Shown: in pieces, positions 1-8,755 of the stretch
How positions within the stretch are numbered: the first letter of the stretch is position 1
Layout: each line of letters begins with the position of its first letter
Source: Glycomyces niveus
GTDB taxonomy: Bacteria > Actinomycetota > Actinomycetes > Mycobacteriales > Micromonosporaceae
Direction: 5' to 3'
NCBI RefSeq assembly: GCF_017592475.1
Contig: NZ_JAGFNP010000008.1
Span: 124,001-188,000 of the forward strand
Length of the DNA stretch: 64,000 nt
Translations under genes and position numbers: made by a program
The notes under the pieces: generated by a model
Told to the model about the DNA's origin: nothing
The model's input: the letters and a program-made list of their open reading frames with translations, nothing else
Database searches by the model: none

Positions 1-58
1 TGACCTTGCCCTTGCCCTCGTCGCCCCACTGCGTTCCGACGACCGCGATCGCTGGCAT
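1..58 (-). CDS. purA: Adenylosuccinate synthetase, N-terminal fragment (cut by window edge)
   Basis: Only the first 19 codons are in the window. They read MPAIAVVGTQWGDEGKGKV, which contains the adenylosuccinate synthetase P-loop signature (GxQWGDEGKGK). The enzyme joins IMP and aspartate using GTP in AMP synthesis. The ATG is at 58..56, preceded by a good GGGAGG ribosome site about 8 nt upstream. It is divergent from the lipid-kinase-like gene, with about 125 nt between them. Recognition is firm because the signature is nearly universal in PurA, but nothing beyond the first motif can be judged. Confidence 0.9.
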   Translation of the reverse strand, partial: MPAIAVVGTQWGDEGKGKV

Positions 59-185
59 CTGCCCATCCTCCCGGGAAGTTGATCACCCGATTACTTGGTA
101 AGCCTACTGGCATGCGGTGACCTCGTGTCTCACCAGGCCCGAGCGCTATGAGTTGGACCCTCATCACACCGTAGTGTGGGCTCCT

Positions 186-1016
186 GTGAACGTCGTCGTA
201 CTGACACTCGTGGAAGCCAACTGCGCGAACCCCGGGCCGCGCACTCAGGCGCTGCACCTGGTGGACGAACTCAAGGCGCGGGGCGCGGTCGTGCGCACCG
301 CCGAGGCCTCCACACCCGAGGAGGTCGACGAGGCGCTGAGCGACCCGGACGAGCGAATCGTGCTCGCCGCGGACACGGACGAGCAGGTCAACGCCGTGAT
401 GGCGCGAATCGTGCGCCGGGCGATCCCGGCCCCGAGCAAGCGGCCCGAGGGCCTGCCGGACGGGCGCACCATCCCCGACCTGCCCGCGGTCGCGATCCTG
501 CCATTGGGGACAGTGCCCGGGATCGTGGCGCGGCTGGGCCTGCCCGAGAAGCCGGCCGAGGTCGCCGCGGCGGTCGCCGAGGGAGTGGTGAAACGCACTG
601 ATCTGCTTCGTCACGACGGCGGCGGCGTCGCCGTCGACGGCGTGCGGCTCGGCGGCGGGGACCGGCCCTGGCGCGGGGTCGTGAACATCGACGACGTGGT
701 GCTCGCCGACGGCAGCGAGCAGATCCTGGCGTGCGTGGTCGCGAACGCCGACGGGTACGCGGCGGCCGACGACATGGTCCTGGCCGAGCCCGACCCGGCC
801 GACGGGAGGATCGACGTGGCGGTCGCGGTGCCGGTCACGGTGGGCCGCTTGCGCAAGCGCCTCCGCATCGAGGTGCGGCGCGCGCGCGGGCGGGCCGTCG
901 CCGTGCACCCGGAGGACACGGTCACCTTCATCCAGGACGGGCTCGTGAGCGAGCTCGGCCGCAAGCGCACCTGGTGGATCGAACCGGGCGCGGCCGGTTG
1001 GTACGCGGGCGCGTAG
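186..1016 (+). CDS. Diacylglycerol/lipid kinase-like protein with degenerate nucleotide motif
   Basis: A 276-aa cytosolic protein if it starts at GTG 186; the frame is open back to GTG 117, which would add 23 residues of less convincing sequence. The fold resembles the diacylglycerol-kinase/NAD-kinase superfamily: a PLGT motif at residues 106-109, then a beta-rich half. The expected GGDGT ATP-binding motif is not seen; the matching place (about residues 60-66) reads LAADTDE. It may therefore be a non-catalytic or divergent relative. A DAGK-like gene beside purA occurs in other actinobacteria (family knowledge). It is divergent from purA and has no partner downstream. The fold call is moderate; the function is unknown. 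Confidence 0.6.
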   Translation: MNVVVLTLVEANCANPGPRTQALHLVDELKARGAVVRTAEASTPEEVDEALSDPDERIVLAADTDEQVNAVMARIVRRAIPAPSKRPEGLPDGRTIPDLPAVAILPLGTVPGIVARLGLPEKPAEVAAAVAEGVVKRTDLLRHDGGGVAVDGVRLGGGDRPWRGVVNIDDVVLADGSEQILACVVANADGYAAADDMVLAEPDPADGRIDVAVAVPVTVGRLRKRLRIEVRRARGRAVAVHPEDTVTFIQDGLVSELGRKRTWWIEPGAAGWYAGA

Positions 1017-1072
1017 GCGCCCTGGAACGCACGGCATCAGGCTCGGTTTCGCCTGGTCAGGCCGTCGCGATT

Positions 1073-1082
1073 GAAACGTTTC
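1073..1082. promoter_or_regulatory. Candidate LacI-family operator upstream of GH42
   Basis: Perfect 10-nt palindrome GAAACGTTTC with a central CG, the usual form of LacI-family operators. A weaker A/T-tract element (GGAAAACTTTT) follows at about 1102-1112. Both lie between the lipid-kinase-like gene and the beta-galactosidase, so control of the latter by a sugar-responsive repressor is likely. The regulator is not in the window. Confidence 0.5.
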
Positions 1083-1144
1083 GAGAGCTTCGCCACCCGC
1101 CTGGAAAACTTTTTAAGATGGGGCGAAAAAGCTGGTCAATAGGG

Positions 1145-1173
1145 TTGATGCCGTCTGCGGGTTCCCGTAGCCT
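1145..1173 (+). promoter_or_regulatory. Candidate promoter of the beta-galactosidase
   Basis: TTGATG at 1145-1150 and TAGCCT at 1168-1173 are separated by 17 nt. The -10 box fits the actinobacterial TANNNT form. The start codon is 43 nt downstream and has its own AAGGAG ribosome site (1203-1208). Confidence 0.4.
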
Positions 1174-1216
1174 GGAAGGCGCACCCAAACCCTCCCCCAG
1201 CGAAGGAGCACCCCGC

Positions 1217-3142
1217 ATGGCGATCGTCTATGGCGGTGACTACAACCCCGAGCAGTGGCCCCGCGAGACCTGGGCCGAGGACATGCGCCTCATGCGCGAG
1301 GCGGGCGTGAACCGCGTCAGCGTCGGCATCTTCTCGTGGGCCCTCTTCGAGCCCGAAGAAGGCCGCTACGAGTTCGCCTGGTTCGACGAGGTCCTGGACC
1401 TCCTCGCCGCCAACGGCATCGAGGCCTGCCTGGCCACCCCGACCGCGTCCCCGCCGCCGTGGTTCGCCGCGACCTACCCCGAAGCGGTCATGGTCGACGC
1501 CGACGGCCGCCAGCTCACGCACGGCTCCCGCCAGGGCTTCGACCCGTCCTCGGACGTGTACATCGCCAAGGCCCTCCAGATCGCCGAGAAGATCGCCGAG
1601 CGGTACGCCGACCACCCCGCGGTCGGCCTGTGGCACCTCCACAACGAGTACGGCTGCCACAACACCCGCTCCTATACGAAGGCCGCCACGGCGAAGTTCC
1701 GCACCTGGCTGCGCGACCGCTACGGCGACCTCGACGGCCTCAACGCCGCGTGGGGCACCGCGTTCTGGTCGCAGGCCTACTCGTCCTGGGACCAGGTGTA
1801 CGCGCCGCTGCCGACCCCGACGATCCCGAACCCGGGCCACGTGGTCGACTGGAAGCGGTTCTCGTCCTGGCAGCTGGTGCAGAACTACCGGGCCGAGGCC
1901 GCGGTCATCCGCAAGTACTCCGACAAGCCGATGACCACGAACTTCATGACCGGCTCGCACCCGGAGATCGACCTGTGGGAGTTCAGCGGCGCCGTCGACA
2001 TCGTCTCCACCGACCACTACCTGGCGGGTGAGGACCCACAGGCGCACGTCAACCTCGGCTTCGCGGCCGACTACGCGCGTTCGCTCGGCGCCGGCAAGCC
2101 GTGGATCCTCATGGAGCACTCCACCTCCGCCGTCAACTGGCAGGGCCGCAACCGCGCGAAGGCCCCGCGCGAGATGCTGCGCAACTCGCTCGCGCACTTC
2201 GCGCGCGGCGCGGACGCCATCATGTTCTTCCAGTGGCGCGCCTCGAAGCAGGGCGCCGAGAAGTGGCACTCGGGCATGGTCCCGCACGCGGGCACCGACT
2301 CCAAGATCTGGCGCGAGGTGTGCGAACTCGGCGCGACCCTGAAGAGTCTGGCCGAGGTCGAGGGCTCCCGGGTGCAGGCCGAGACCGCGATCCTGTGGGA
2401 CTTCCCGAACGCGTGGGCGCAGGAGCACGAGGCCCGCCCGACGAACGAGTTCACCGCGCAGGGCATCTTCGACGCCTACTACGCGGCGCTGTGGCGCGCC
2501 GGCATCACCGCCGACGTGGCCGAGCCCGAAGGCGACCTCTCCAAGTACAAGTTCGTGGTCGTCCCCGCGGTATACCTGCTCTCGCGCAAGGGCGCTGAGA
2601 ACCTGCGCCAGTTCGTGAACGGCGGCGGAACGGTGCTCGTGACCCCGTACTCGGGCATCGCCGACGAGACCGACACGGTCTACCTGGGCGGCTACCCGGG
2701 CGCGTTCCGCGACGTCGTGGGCGTGCGCAGCGAGGAGTTCTACCCGCTGATCGGCGGGAGGGTCGAGCTCGCCTCGGGCGGGCACGGCACGATCTGGAGC
2801 GAGGCGGCCGAGCCGGCGGGTGCCGAGGTTCGCGACACGTACGCCGACGGGACCCCGGCCTGGCTGGTCAACCGCTTCGGCGCGGGCACCGCGCACTACC
2901 TGACGACCTTCCCCGACCCCGACACCCTCGACCGCATCGTCGCCGCGGCCGCGGTGGACGCGGGCGTCGCGGCGGTGGCCGAGGCCCCCGTCGGCGTCGA
3001 GGTCGTGCGGCGCGCGCACGACGACGGCCGCAGCTGGCTGTTCTGCATCAACCACACGGACGCCGACGCGACGGTCAAGGCCGCCGGCGTCCTCATCGAC
3101 GTGCCCGCGGGCGAGGTCGTCGTCCACCGCGAGCACGCGTAG
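1217..3142 (+). CDS. GH42 beta-galactosidase
   Basis: A 641-aa protein of normal GH42 length. It hydrolyses terminal beta-D-galactosides. The TIM-barrel N-half starts YGGDYNPEQW, typical of the family. The acid/base is E144 in WHLHNEYG, and the nucleophile is E300 in ILMEHST. A trimerisation domain with class-I amidotransferase-like fold (about 390-590) and a small C-terminal beta domain follow. There is no signal peptide, so it is cytoplasmic and acts on imported oligosaccharides. ATG 1217 is chosen because AAGGAG sits 8 nt upstream; the open frame extends far upstream but without GH42 sequence. No transporter is adjacent; a LacI-type palindrome lies upstream at 1073. Confidence 0.95.
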   Translation: MAIVYGGDYNPEQWPRETWAEDMRLMREAGVNRVSVGIFSWALFEPEEGRYEFAWFDEVLDLLAANGIEACLATPTASPPPWFAATYPEAVMVDADGRQLTHGSRQGFDPSSDVYIAKALQIAEKIAERYADHPAVGLWHLHNEYGCHNTRSYTKAATAKFRTWLRDRYGDLDGLNAAWGTAFWSQAYSSWDQVYAPLPTPTIPNPGHVVDWKRFSSWQLVQNYRAEAAVIRKYSDKPMTTNFMTGSHPEIDLWEFSGAVDIVSTDHYLAGEDPQAHVNLGFAADYARSLGAGKPWILMEHSTSAVNWQGRNRAKAPREMLRNSLAHFARGADAIMFFQWRASKQGAEKWHSGMVPHAGTDSKIWREVCELGATLKSLAEVEGSRVQAETAILWDFPNAWAQEHEARPTNEFTAQGIFDAYYAALWRAGITADVAEPEGDLSKYKFVVVPAVYLLSRKGAENLRQFVNGGGTVLVTPYSGIADETDTVYLGGYPGAFRDVVGVRSEEFYPLIGGRVELASGGHGTIWSEAAEPAGAEVRDTYADGTPAWLVNRFGAGTAHYLTTFPDPDTLDRIVAAAAVDAGVAAVAEAPVGVEVVRRAHDDGRSWLFCINHTDADATVKAAGVLIDVPAGEVVVHREHA

Positions 3143-3425
3143 ACGCGACCAGTGAGCGCGCCCGGCTGGACCGGGCGGAACGCGGCGGCGGGAAGCGGTC
3201 GGCCAGTCTCGGGGCCGGCGGCCTCCCGCCGCTCTCGCTTGCGGCAGAAGGGCGTTCGCGCAGCGTGCGCGGGCGTCCGATGCACCGCCTGGACGGCTGT
3301 GGCCGTGCTCGCCACCTGATCGAAATCCGATCGTTATCTGGGTGAGGCATGCTGGTCAGCGCCCGCGCCGTCACCGCGGCTGAGGGCGTGTCAGTTGGGG
3401 ACGGCTCAGACGGAGGTGGGGTGCA

Positions 3426-4187
3426 GTGGCGGCGGAGTACTCGAGTTTCGTAGCCATCGGCGACAGTTTCACCGAAGGCGTCGGTGACCCCGATCCCGGC
3501 GGCGACCGCTACCGCGGCTGGGCCGACCTGTTCGCCCACCGCGCCGCCGAGCAGTGGCCGTCCTTCGCCTACGCCAACCTCGCCGTACGCGGGCGCCTCT
3601 TCGACCGCATCGTCGACGAGCAGGTCGTCCCCGCGATCAAGCAGAGCCCCGATCTCGTCTCGTTCGCCGCCGGCGGCAACGACGCCCTCCGCCCCGGTTT
3701 CAACGCCGTGCAGCTCTCCACCCGCGCCCACGAAGTGGTCCGCCTCCTCAAGGCCTCCGGAGCCGAGGTCATCCTCTTCACCTGCGCCGACATCACCCCG
3801 CACATCCCCGGCATCGCGGTCCTGCGCAAGCGCTTCGTCGCCACCAACGACGCCTACAAGCGCGTCGCCAAGCGCCACAACGCGATCCTCGTCGACCTCT
3901 GGAACGACAAGGCCTTCGAGGACCCGCGCCTGTGGTCCGAGGACCGCCTCCACCTCAACACCTTCGGGCACCAGCGCGTCGCCTACGACGTGTGCGAGGC
4001 CCTCGGTGTCGAGCCCGACCCGGCCTGGAGCGAGCCCCTCCCGCACCTGCCCCGCCCCCGCCGCGAGATGAACGGCGTCCAGTGGGCAGGCAAGCACCTC
4101 GCCCCCTGGGTCAAGCGCCGCCTCACCGGCAAGTCCAGCGGCGACACCGTCGATCCCAAACGCCCCGAACTGACCAAGGTGAAGTGA
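3426..4187 (+). CDS. SGNH/GDSL-family hydrolase (esterase/lipase-like)
   Basis: A 253-aa hydrolase starting at GTG 3426 behind GGAGGT. The family blocks are in order: GDSFTEG with nucleophile Ser14, a Gly in block II, GGND with Asn85, and the Asp173-x-x-His176 pair near the end. No signal peptide is visible, so it is probably cytoplasmic. The substrate cannot be told; relatives deacylate lipids, carbohydrates or peptidoglycan precursors. A 31-codon membrane ORF begins 6 nt after its stop and is probably co-transcribed. Confidence 0.9.
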   Translation: MAAEYSSFVAIGDSFTEGVGDPDPGGDRYRGWADLFAHRAAEQWPSFAYANLAVRGRLFDRIVDEQVVPAIKQSPDLVSFAAGGNDALRPGFNAVQLSTRAHEVVRLLKASGAEVILFTCADITPHIPGIAVLRKRFVATNDAYKRVAKRHNAILVDLWNDKAFEDPRLWSEDRLHLNTFGHQRVAYDVCEALGVEPDPAWSEPLPHLPRPRREMNGVQWAGKHLAPWVKRRLTGKSSGDTVDPKRPELTKVK

Positions 4188-4193
4188 TCTCAG

Positions 4194-4289
4194 ATGGCCC
4201 TGCTCTTCAAACTCCTGGCCGTCCTGGTCATCATCCTGACCTGCGCCTTCTTCTTCGGCCTCCTCTTCAAGAAGGGCCGCGGCAAGTAG
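4194..4289 (+). CDS. Single-span membrane micropeptide (31 aa)
   Basis: A 31-codon ORF beginning 6 nt after the GDSL hydrolase stop. It encodes one hydrophobic helix (about residues 3-25, rich in Leu, Val, Ile and Phe) followed by a KKGRGK tail. This gives a clear positive-inside topology. The ribosome site is weak, so translation may depend on coupling with the upstream gene. No homologue is recognised. It could anchor or modulate the hydrolase, but that is inference from position only. Confidence 0.5.
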   Translation: MALLFKLLAVLVIILTCAFFFGLLFKKGRGK

Positions 4290-4376
4290 CGTCCCCAAGC
4301 GCTTCTCGCTTTTCTTCTCCGCCGCTTCGGGGGTGGGCGTGGCGCTCGCGGGCGCGACAGGGCATCATGGAGAACT

Positions 4377-5576
4377 GTGGGACTCCTCCAGCGTCTGTTG
4401 GGGCGCCGGGACACACCTGATTCAGTGCCAGATCCCGCCGCCCAACCCGAACCTGCCTCCGTGCCCGAGGCCGCGCCCGAGCCGGCCGCCTCTTCCGGCG
4501 CCCTTGACGATGCCGCCCCCGGGAGCAGCCCGGCCCCCTCGCCGGACGCCGCCGAGGAGGACAGCATCGCAAGCCAGGCGCCAGTGACCGGCCTGCGGCT
4601 CGTGCCCGCGCTCGAGCCCGAACACGAGTCGGAGTCCGAGCCCGCGGGCCCGATCCTCACGGCCGTCCCGGATCTCGAGCCCGGGGAGTCCGCGTCCGAA
4701 GCCGACGAGGCCCCCGCGGACCTCGAGCCCGAACCAGAGGCGGCGATCTTCGTGCCCGAGCGGCCCCGCCGCGAACTGCTCACACTGGACAAGCCCGTCC
4801 CGCCGCGCCCGCCGACCACCGGCCGCGACGAGATGATGCCCCGCATCGAGGACGACGAGTCGCTCGACATCGCGGGGTCGCCCCGCGCGGAGCTGCGCGC
4901 CGCCGGGCTCGCCGTCCCGAAGATGCACCAGCTCGTGCGACGCGGCGACACCGCCATGTGGGCTTTCGCCGTCCGGTCCTCCGAGGCCCTGCGCTGGTGG
5001 CTCGACATCCGCCAGGCCGCCGAGCAGACCGGCTGGATGCCCGTCCTGCTCGGCGCGGCCGAGGAGTGGCGCGACAACGGCGAGGCGATCATCCACGAGG
5101 GCGACGACGAGCTCACCCGCGCCGACGAGATCGACGCCGCCGAGCTCCTGCACGACAAGGCCGCCGAGGCCGGCGAGCCCGCGCGCGGGGTCCCGATCCT
5201 GCCGCGCCGCGGCGACACCGACTTCGCCACGCCGCACGAGCAGCACGGCCTCCTCGGGCTCGTCCGGACCGACGCGGGCTGGAAGATCCCGGCCATGTTC
5301 CCGTGGAAGGGCTCCACGAACTGGGAGCTCTACGGCGCCGAGCACGCCGCGGTCCTGCACGGCTGGCACCGCCGCTTCGAGGCCGAGCTGGTCGCCATGA
5401 CCTACGACGTGATCGAGCTGTACGTCCCGCACCCGCCGGGTGCCGAAGAGGCCCTTGCGGTCGCGAGCGAGGTCTACGCCTACTGCCCGGACCTCCTCGA
5501 CTCCGGCGTCCCCACCCTCGAAGACCTCGCCGAGCACATGATCAGGTCCAAGGCCTGGTATTTCCGATGGACGTAG
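4377..5576 (+). CDS. DUF4253 domain protein
   Basis: A 399-aa protein from GTG 4377 with GGAG upstream. Residues 1-150 are Pro/Glu/Ala-rich and probably disordered. From about residue 185 the sequence becomes globular. It ends with the DUF4253 signature: a W-x-P-A-M-F-P-W stretch near 305, a YCPD motif and the terminal KAWYFRW. The family is common in actinobacteria and has no established function. It is convergent with the TetR gene, 47 nt apart. It has no signal or membrane segment. Confidence 0.8.
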   Translation: MGLLQRLLGRRDTPDSVPDPAAQPEPASVPEAAPEPAASSGALDDAAPGSSPAPSPDAAEEDSIASQAPVTGLRLVPALEPEHESESEPAGPILTAVPDLEPGESASEADEAPADLEPEPEAAIFVPERPRRELLTLDKPVPPRPPTTGRDEMMPRIEDDESLDIAGSPRAELRAAGLAVPKMHQLVRRGDTAMWAFAVRSSEALRWWLDIRQAAEQTGWMPVLLGAAEEWRDNGEAIIHEGDDELTRADEIDAAELLHDKAAEAGEPARGVPILPRRGDTDFATPHEQHGLLGLVRTDAGWKIPAMFPWKGSTNWELYGAEHAAVLHGWHRRFEAELVAMTYDVIELYVPHPPGAEEALAVASEVYAYCPDLLDSGVPTLEDLAEHMIRSKAWYFRWT

Positions 5577-5623
5577 TCCCATCGGAACCGGAGGCACCGC
5601 CGGTGGACTGAGCGCGGACGGCC

Positions 5624-6385
5624 TCAGGCCCTGCGGCTGGACTCCATCCGCGGGGCGAGGCCGTCGAGGAAGCGGTCGACGGCGTAGCGCATCGCGTCGT
5701 GGCCGGTGATGTCCCAGGCCTCCGGGTCGGTGAAGCGCGCGATGCGCCGGTACCGGCCGGACGCGACCGCGCGTTCGAGGTAGGGGCCCTGCGCCGACCA
5801 CCACTCCTCTTCGGCGGTCTCGGGCTGCTCGTCGGCGCTGTCGCGGATGAGGTACTGGCGGGCCGTGCCGGTGACGATGTTCATCACGGCCGTGGTGACG
5901 AGGTTGACCTCGCGGTCGGGCAGGTCGTGCGCGTCGAACGCGGCGAGCACGAAGTCGTAGCCGTCGAGCGAGTCCGGGCCGAGCACGGGCCGCTTCTGGT
6001 TGATCTCCAGCAGCCACGGGTGCTCGACGTACACCTCCCACGTGCTCTCGGCGACCAGTTCGAGGCCCTCGCGCCAGTCGAGTGAGCCCAGGTCGGGCGC
6101 CCCGGGGCCGATCTTGGAGAGCCGGTCGACCATGAGGTCGATGAGCTCCCGCTTGCCCGGGACGTACCGGTAGATCGTCATCGCGCCGACCCCGAGCTCG
6201 GCCGAGACGCTGCGCATCCCGAAGCAGCTGCCCTCGCGGTCGGCCACCGCGATGGCGGCCTCCACGATCCGGTCGACGGTGAGCTTCGGTTTCGGCCCGG
6301 GTTTGCTGAGCCGCGGCCCGAACTCGCGCCAGAGCAGCTCGAGGCTTCGTTTGGGGTCGCCCGCCCCCGTCTGTGGTGTCGCCAT
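5624..6385 (-). CDS. TetR/AcrR-family transcriptional regulator
   Basis: A 253-aa regulator. The N-terminal helix-turn-helix lies at about residues 35-85 (RIVEAAIAVADREG ... ELGVGAMTIYRYV), after an unusual 30-residue basic/proline leader. The C-terminal ligand domain resembles TetR_C types found next to drug exporters. The gene is divergent from the DrrA/DrrB exporter, and their 86-nt gap holds a long inverted repeat (6412-6456). It therefore most likely represses the exporter and itself until a drug-like ligand binds. Confidence 0.9.
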   Translation of the reverse strand: MATPQTGAGDPKRSLELLWREFGPRLSKPGPKPKLTVDRIVEAAIAVADREGSCFGMRSVSAELGVGAMTIYRYVPGKRELIDLMVDRLSKIGPGAPDLGSLDWREGLELVAESTWEVYVEHPWLLEINQKRPVLGPDSLDGYDFVLAAFDAHDLPDREVNLVTTAVMNIVTGTARQYLIRDSADEQPETAEEEWWSAQGPYLERAVASGRYRRIARFTDPEAWDITGHDAMRYAVDRFLDGLAPRMESSRRA

Positions 6386-6411
6386 AGGGGCCTCATCGTA
6401 TCGCGCTTGCT

Positions 6412-6456
6412 AATCGGGTACAGCGTATGCTATTACTGAGTACAACGTACCCGATT
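6412..6456. promoter_or_regulatory. TetR operator region and promoter of the DrrAB-type exporter
   Basis: Perfect 10-nt inverted repeat AATCGGGTAC (6412-6421) / GTACCCGATT (6447-6456). Each arm also forms part of a smaller GTAC-n3-GTAY palindrome, so two repressor dimers could bind side by side. A -35 TTGCTA (6407-6412) and -10 TATTAC (6431-6436), 18 nt apart, lie within it. This favours ATG 6472 over the upstream ATG 6427. Confidence 0.6.
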
Positions 6457-6471
6457 GAAGGGCGACCGTCC

Positions 6472-7416
6472 ATGGGAACCACCACCGTCGAGGCCAGCAA
6501 CCTCGGCAAACGATTCAAGGACACCGCCGCGCTCGACGGCTTCGACCTCACCGCCGAGGCCGGCACCGTCCTGGGGCTCCTCGGCCCCAACGGCGCGGGC
6601 AAGACCACCACCGTCCGCATCCTCACCACGCTGCTGCGCTTCGACACCGGCCGCGCCGCGGTCGCCGGGTTCGACGTGGCCCGCGACGCCCGCCAAGTGC
6701 GCCGCCGCATCGGCCTCACCGGCCAGCAGACCGCCGTCGACGAACTCCTCACCGCCCGCCAGAACCTCGTCCTGTTCGGCAAGCTCTTCCGCCTCAACAA
6801 GACCCGCGCCGGAGAGCGCGCCGACGAGCTCCTCGCCCAGTTCGGCCTCAGCGAGGCCGCGAACCGCCAGGCGAAAGGGTTCTCCGGCGGCATGAAGCGC
6901 CGCCTCGACCTCGCCGCCAGCATGATCCTCGCCCCGCAGGTGCTCTTCCTCGACGAACCGACCACGGGCCTCGACCCGGCCGGGCGCCGCGAGGTCTGGG
7001 ACGCCGTCGAAGGCCTCGCCGCCGACGGCACCACCGTCGTGCTCACCACCCACTACCTCGACGAGGCCGACCGCCTCTGCGACCGCATCGCCGTGATCGA
7101 CCACGGCCGCAACCTCGTCGACGACACCCCCGCCGGACTCAAGCGCCGCATGGGCGCCGACCGGCTCGAGATCATCGCCGCCGACCAGTCCGACCTCCCC
7201 GTCCTGCGGGAGATCATCGCGGTGGTCGCCGACGGCGAGACCGCCGTCGACGAAGGCGCCTCCAGCGTCTCCGCGCCCGTCAAGGAACCCGTCGCGGCCC
7301 TCACCGCCGCCGCGACCGCGGTGCGGGACAAGCGCCTCACCGTCGCCGACATCGGCCTGCGCCGCCCCACCCTCGACGAGGCCTTCCTCGAACTCATCGC
7401 CAAGGAGGACCAGTGA
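6472..7416 (+). CDS. ABC exporter ATP-binding subunit, DrrA type
   Basis: A 314-aa ATPase. Walker A is GPNGAGKTT, the signature is [12 protein letters not shown], and Walker B is [10 protein letters not shown] followed by the switch His in [11 protein letters not shown]. The C-terminal 90 residues match the DrrA/daunorubicin-resistance type rather than import ATPases. Start ATG 6472 is chosen because ATG 6427 lies inside the promoter/operator. The stop overlaps the GTG of the permease by 4 nt (GTGA), so the two are coupled. It energises export of an unknown hydrophobic compound and is probably controlled by the divergent TetR. Confidence 0.93.
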   Translation: MGTTTVEASNLGKRFKDTAALDGFDLTAEAGTVLGLLGPNGAGKTTTVRILTTLLRFDTGRAAVAGFDVARDARQVRRRIGLTGQQTAVDELLTARQNLVLFGKLFRLNKTRAGERADELLAQFGLSEAANRQAKGFSGGMKRRLDLAASMILAPQVLFLDEPTTGLDPAGRREVWDAVEGLAADGTTVVLTTHYLDEADRLCDRIAVIDHGRNLVDDTPAGLKRRMGADRLEIIAADQSDLPVLREIIAVVADGETAVDEGASSVSAPVKEPVAALTAAATAVRDKRLTVADIGLRRPTLDEAFLELIAKEDQ

Positions 7417-8249
7417 CCACGATCGCCCCGCTCCCCGACGAGACCCTCGCCGGACGCGTCAAGTGGACGCTCCACGACTACCGGGCCATCGTCGGCCAGG
7501 AGTTCACCCACCTCGTGCGCCAGCCCGCCAATTTCGCCTGGGGCCTCGGGTTCCCGATCGTCATGGTGCTGCTGTTCGTGTACGTCTTCGGCTCCGCCAT
7601 GGACGTCACCGGCGAGGGTGCCGGCGTCGACTACGTCGCCTACGCCATGCCCGGCATGTTCGCCATGACCATGGCCTTCGGCTTCACCAACACCGCCTGG
7701 GCCGTCGCCGAGGCCAAGCAGAAGGGGTTCATCGACCGGGTCCGCTCCATGCCCATGGCCTCCTCCGCGGTCGTGGTGGGCCGCAACATCGCCGACACCA
7801 TGCACGCCGCGGTCGACCTGGTCGTCCTGGTCCTCATCGCCCTCGCGATCGGCTGGCGCTCCGGCGGCACCTTCGGCGAGACGCTGGGCGCGTTCGCCCT
7901 CCTGCTGTGGCTCCGCTTCGCGCTCATCTGGGTCGGCGTCTGGATGGGGCTGCTCGTCAAGAGCGTCGAGCAGGCCGGGAACCTCTTCGCCGTCGCGTTC
8001 CCGTTCGGCATGGTCTCCTCGGTCTTCACCCCGCCCGAGCTCATGCCCGGCTGGCTCGGCGCGATCGCCGCATGGAACCCCGTGTCCGCCACCGCGACCG
8101 CGATCCGCGAGCTCTTCGGCAACCCGAGCTCGGCCGGCACCTCCTGGCCCGAGCAGCACGCGATCGCCGCCGCCGTCATCTGGCCCGTGATCATCACGGC
8201 GATCTTCTTGCCGCTGGCCGTGCGCAAGTTCAAGAACCTCGGCCGCTAG
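7413..8249 (+). CDS. ABC-2 type exporter permease, DrrB type
   Basis: A 278-aa membrane protein starting at GTG 7413 within the ATPase stop. It has six hydrophobic segments and the ABC2_membrane architecture. A conserved stretch around [11 protein letters not shown] marks the coupling region, and [15 protein letters not shown] lies near the C-terminus as in DrrB relatives. With DrrA it forms a two-by-two exporter for drugs or lipids. A strong hairpin follows at 8270. Confidence 0.92.
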   Translation: MTTIAPLPDETLAGRVKWTLHDYRAIVGQEFTHLVRQPANFAWGLGFPIVMVLLFVYVFGSAMDVTGEGAGVDYVAYAMPGMFAMTMAFGFTNTAWAVAEAKQKGFIDRVRSMPMASSAVVVGRNIADTMHAAVDLVVLVLIALAIGWRSGGTFGETLGAFALLLWLRFALIWVGVWMGLLVKSVEQAGNLFAVAFPFGMVSSVFTPPELMPGWLGAIAAWNPVSATATAIRELFGNPSSAGTSWPEQHAIAAAVIWPVIITAIFLPLAVRKFKNLGR

Positions 8250-8269
8250 AGCCTGCAGGAAACAGGAAA

Positions 8270-8295
8270 GGGGTCCGCGCCTCGGCGCGGGCCCC
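8270..8295 (+). terminator. Terminator after the DrrAB-type operon
   Basis: An 11-bp stem GGGGTCCGCGC / GCGCGGGCCCC with a CTCG loop, 20 nt after the permease stop. It has no U-tract, as is common in high-GC actinobacteria. Confidence 0.6.
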
Positions 8296-8755
8296 GCTCG
8301 CATACCGGGGCGTTCTCCCGCATTCGCGGCGAACCGCGACCGCCTCGATAACCGTCCACTGTCTCAATTTCATATCGAAGTCCACGGATGAGGGGGAGCG
8401 ATTCCACCGCTGTGCACGTTATCTGGCTTTTGCAAGGGCGCCTTGGGTGCTCATGCCGGAAATCGGTGTTCTGCGCACCCCGTTGGGCTGCGATAGCTTG
8501 AACCCATGCGAGGCCGCGCACTGCAGCGCGGCGACCCCGTACGCACTCGCGTCCTCGCGCACCGGCATCCGGAGCGTTCTCGCTGGGAAGGCTCCTCACG
8601 GTCTGTGGTCGGAACCCGACTGTCCAGGACCGCCCAGAATGACCGCGCCTCCTTGGCGTCGCTGACTGGACGCGAATGCCGTCCCTCCCGGCCTTCGATC
8701 CCTGCTCCAGCATTCGACGAGGCGCGTCATCCCTCGAATCGAAAGCAGTCTGAAC
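8296..8755. other. 460-nt intergenic region, no gene seen
   Basis: Between the exporter terminator and the peptide-binding lipoprotein. Several frames stay open but show no domain, ribosome site or codon bias on either strand. It has lower GC than its surroundings near 8340-8440. It presumably carries the promoter of the lipoprotein gene; no clear -10/-35 pair was found. Confidence 0.5.

Noticed and set aside
731..1216. N-terminal extension of the beta-galactosidase to 731
   Set aside because: Overlaps the lipid-kinase-like gene in another frame and lacks GH42 sequence; AAGGAG supports ATG 1217.
1136..3136. 666-aa open frame antisense to the beta-galactosidase
   Set aside because: Shadow frame caused by GC-rich third positions; no motif or ribosome site, while the plus-strand GH42 residues are all present.
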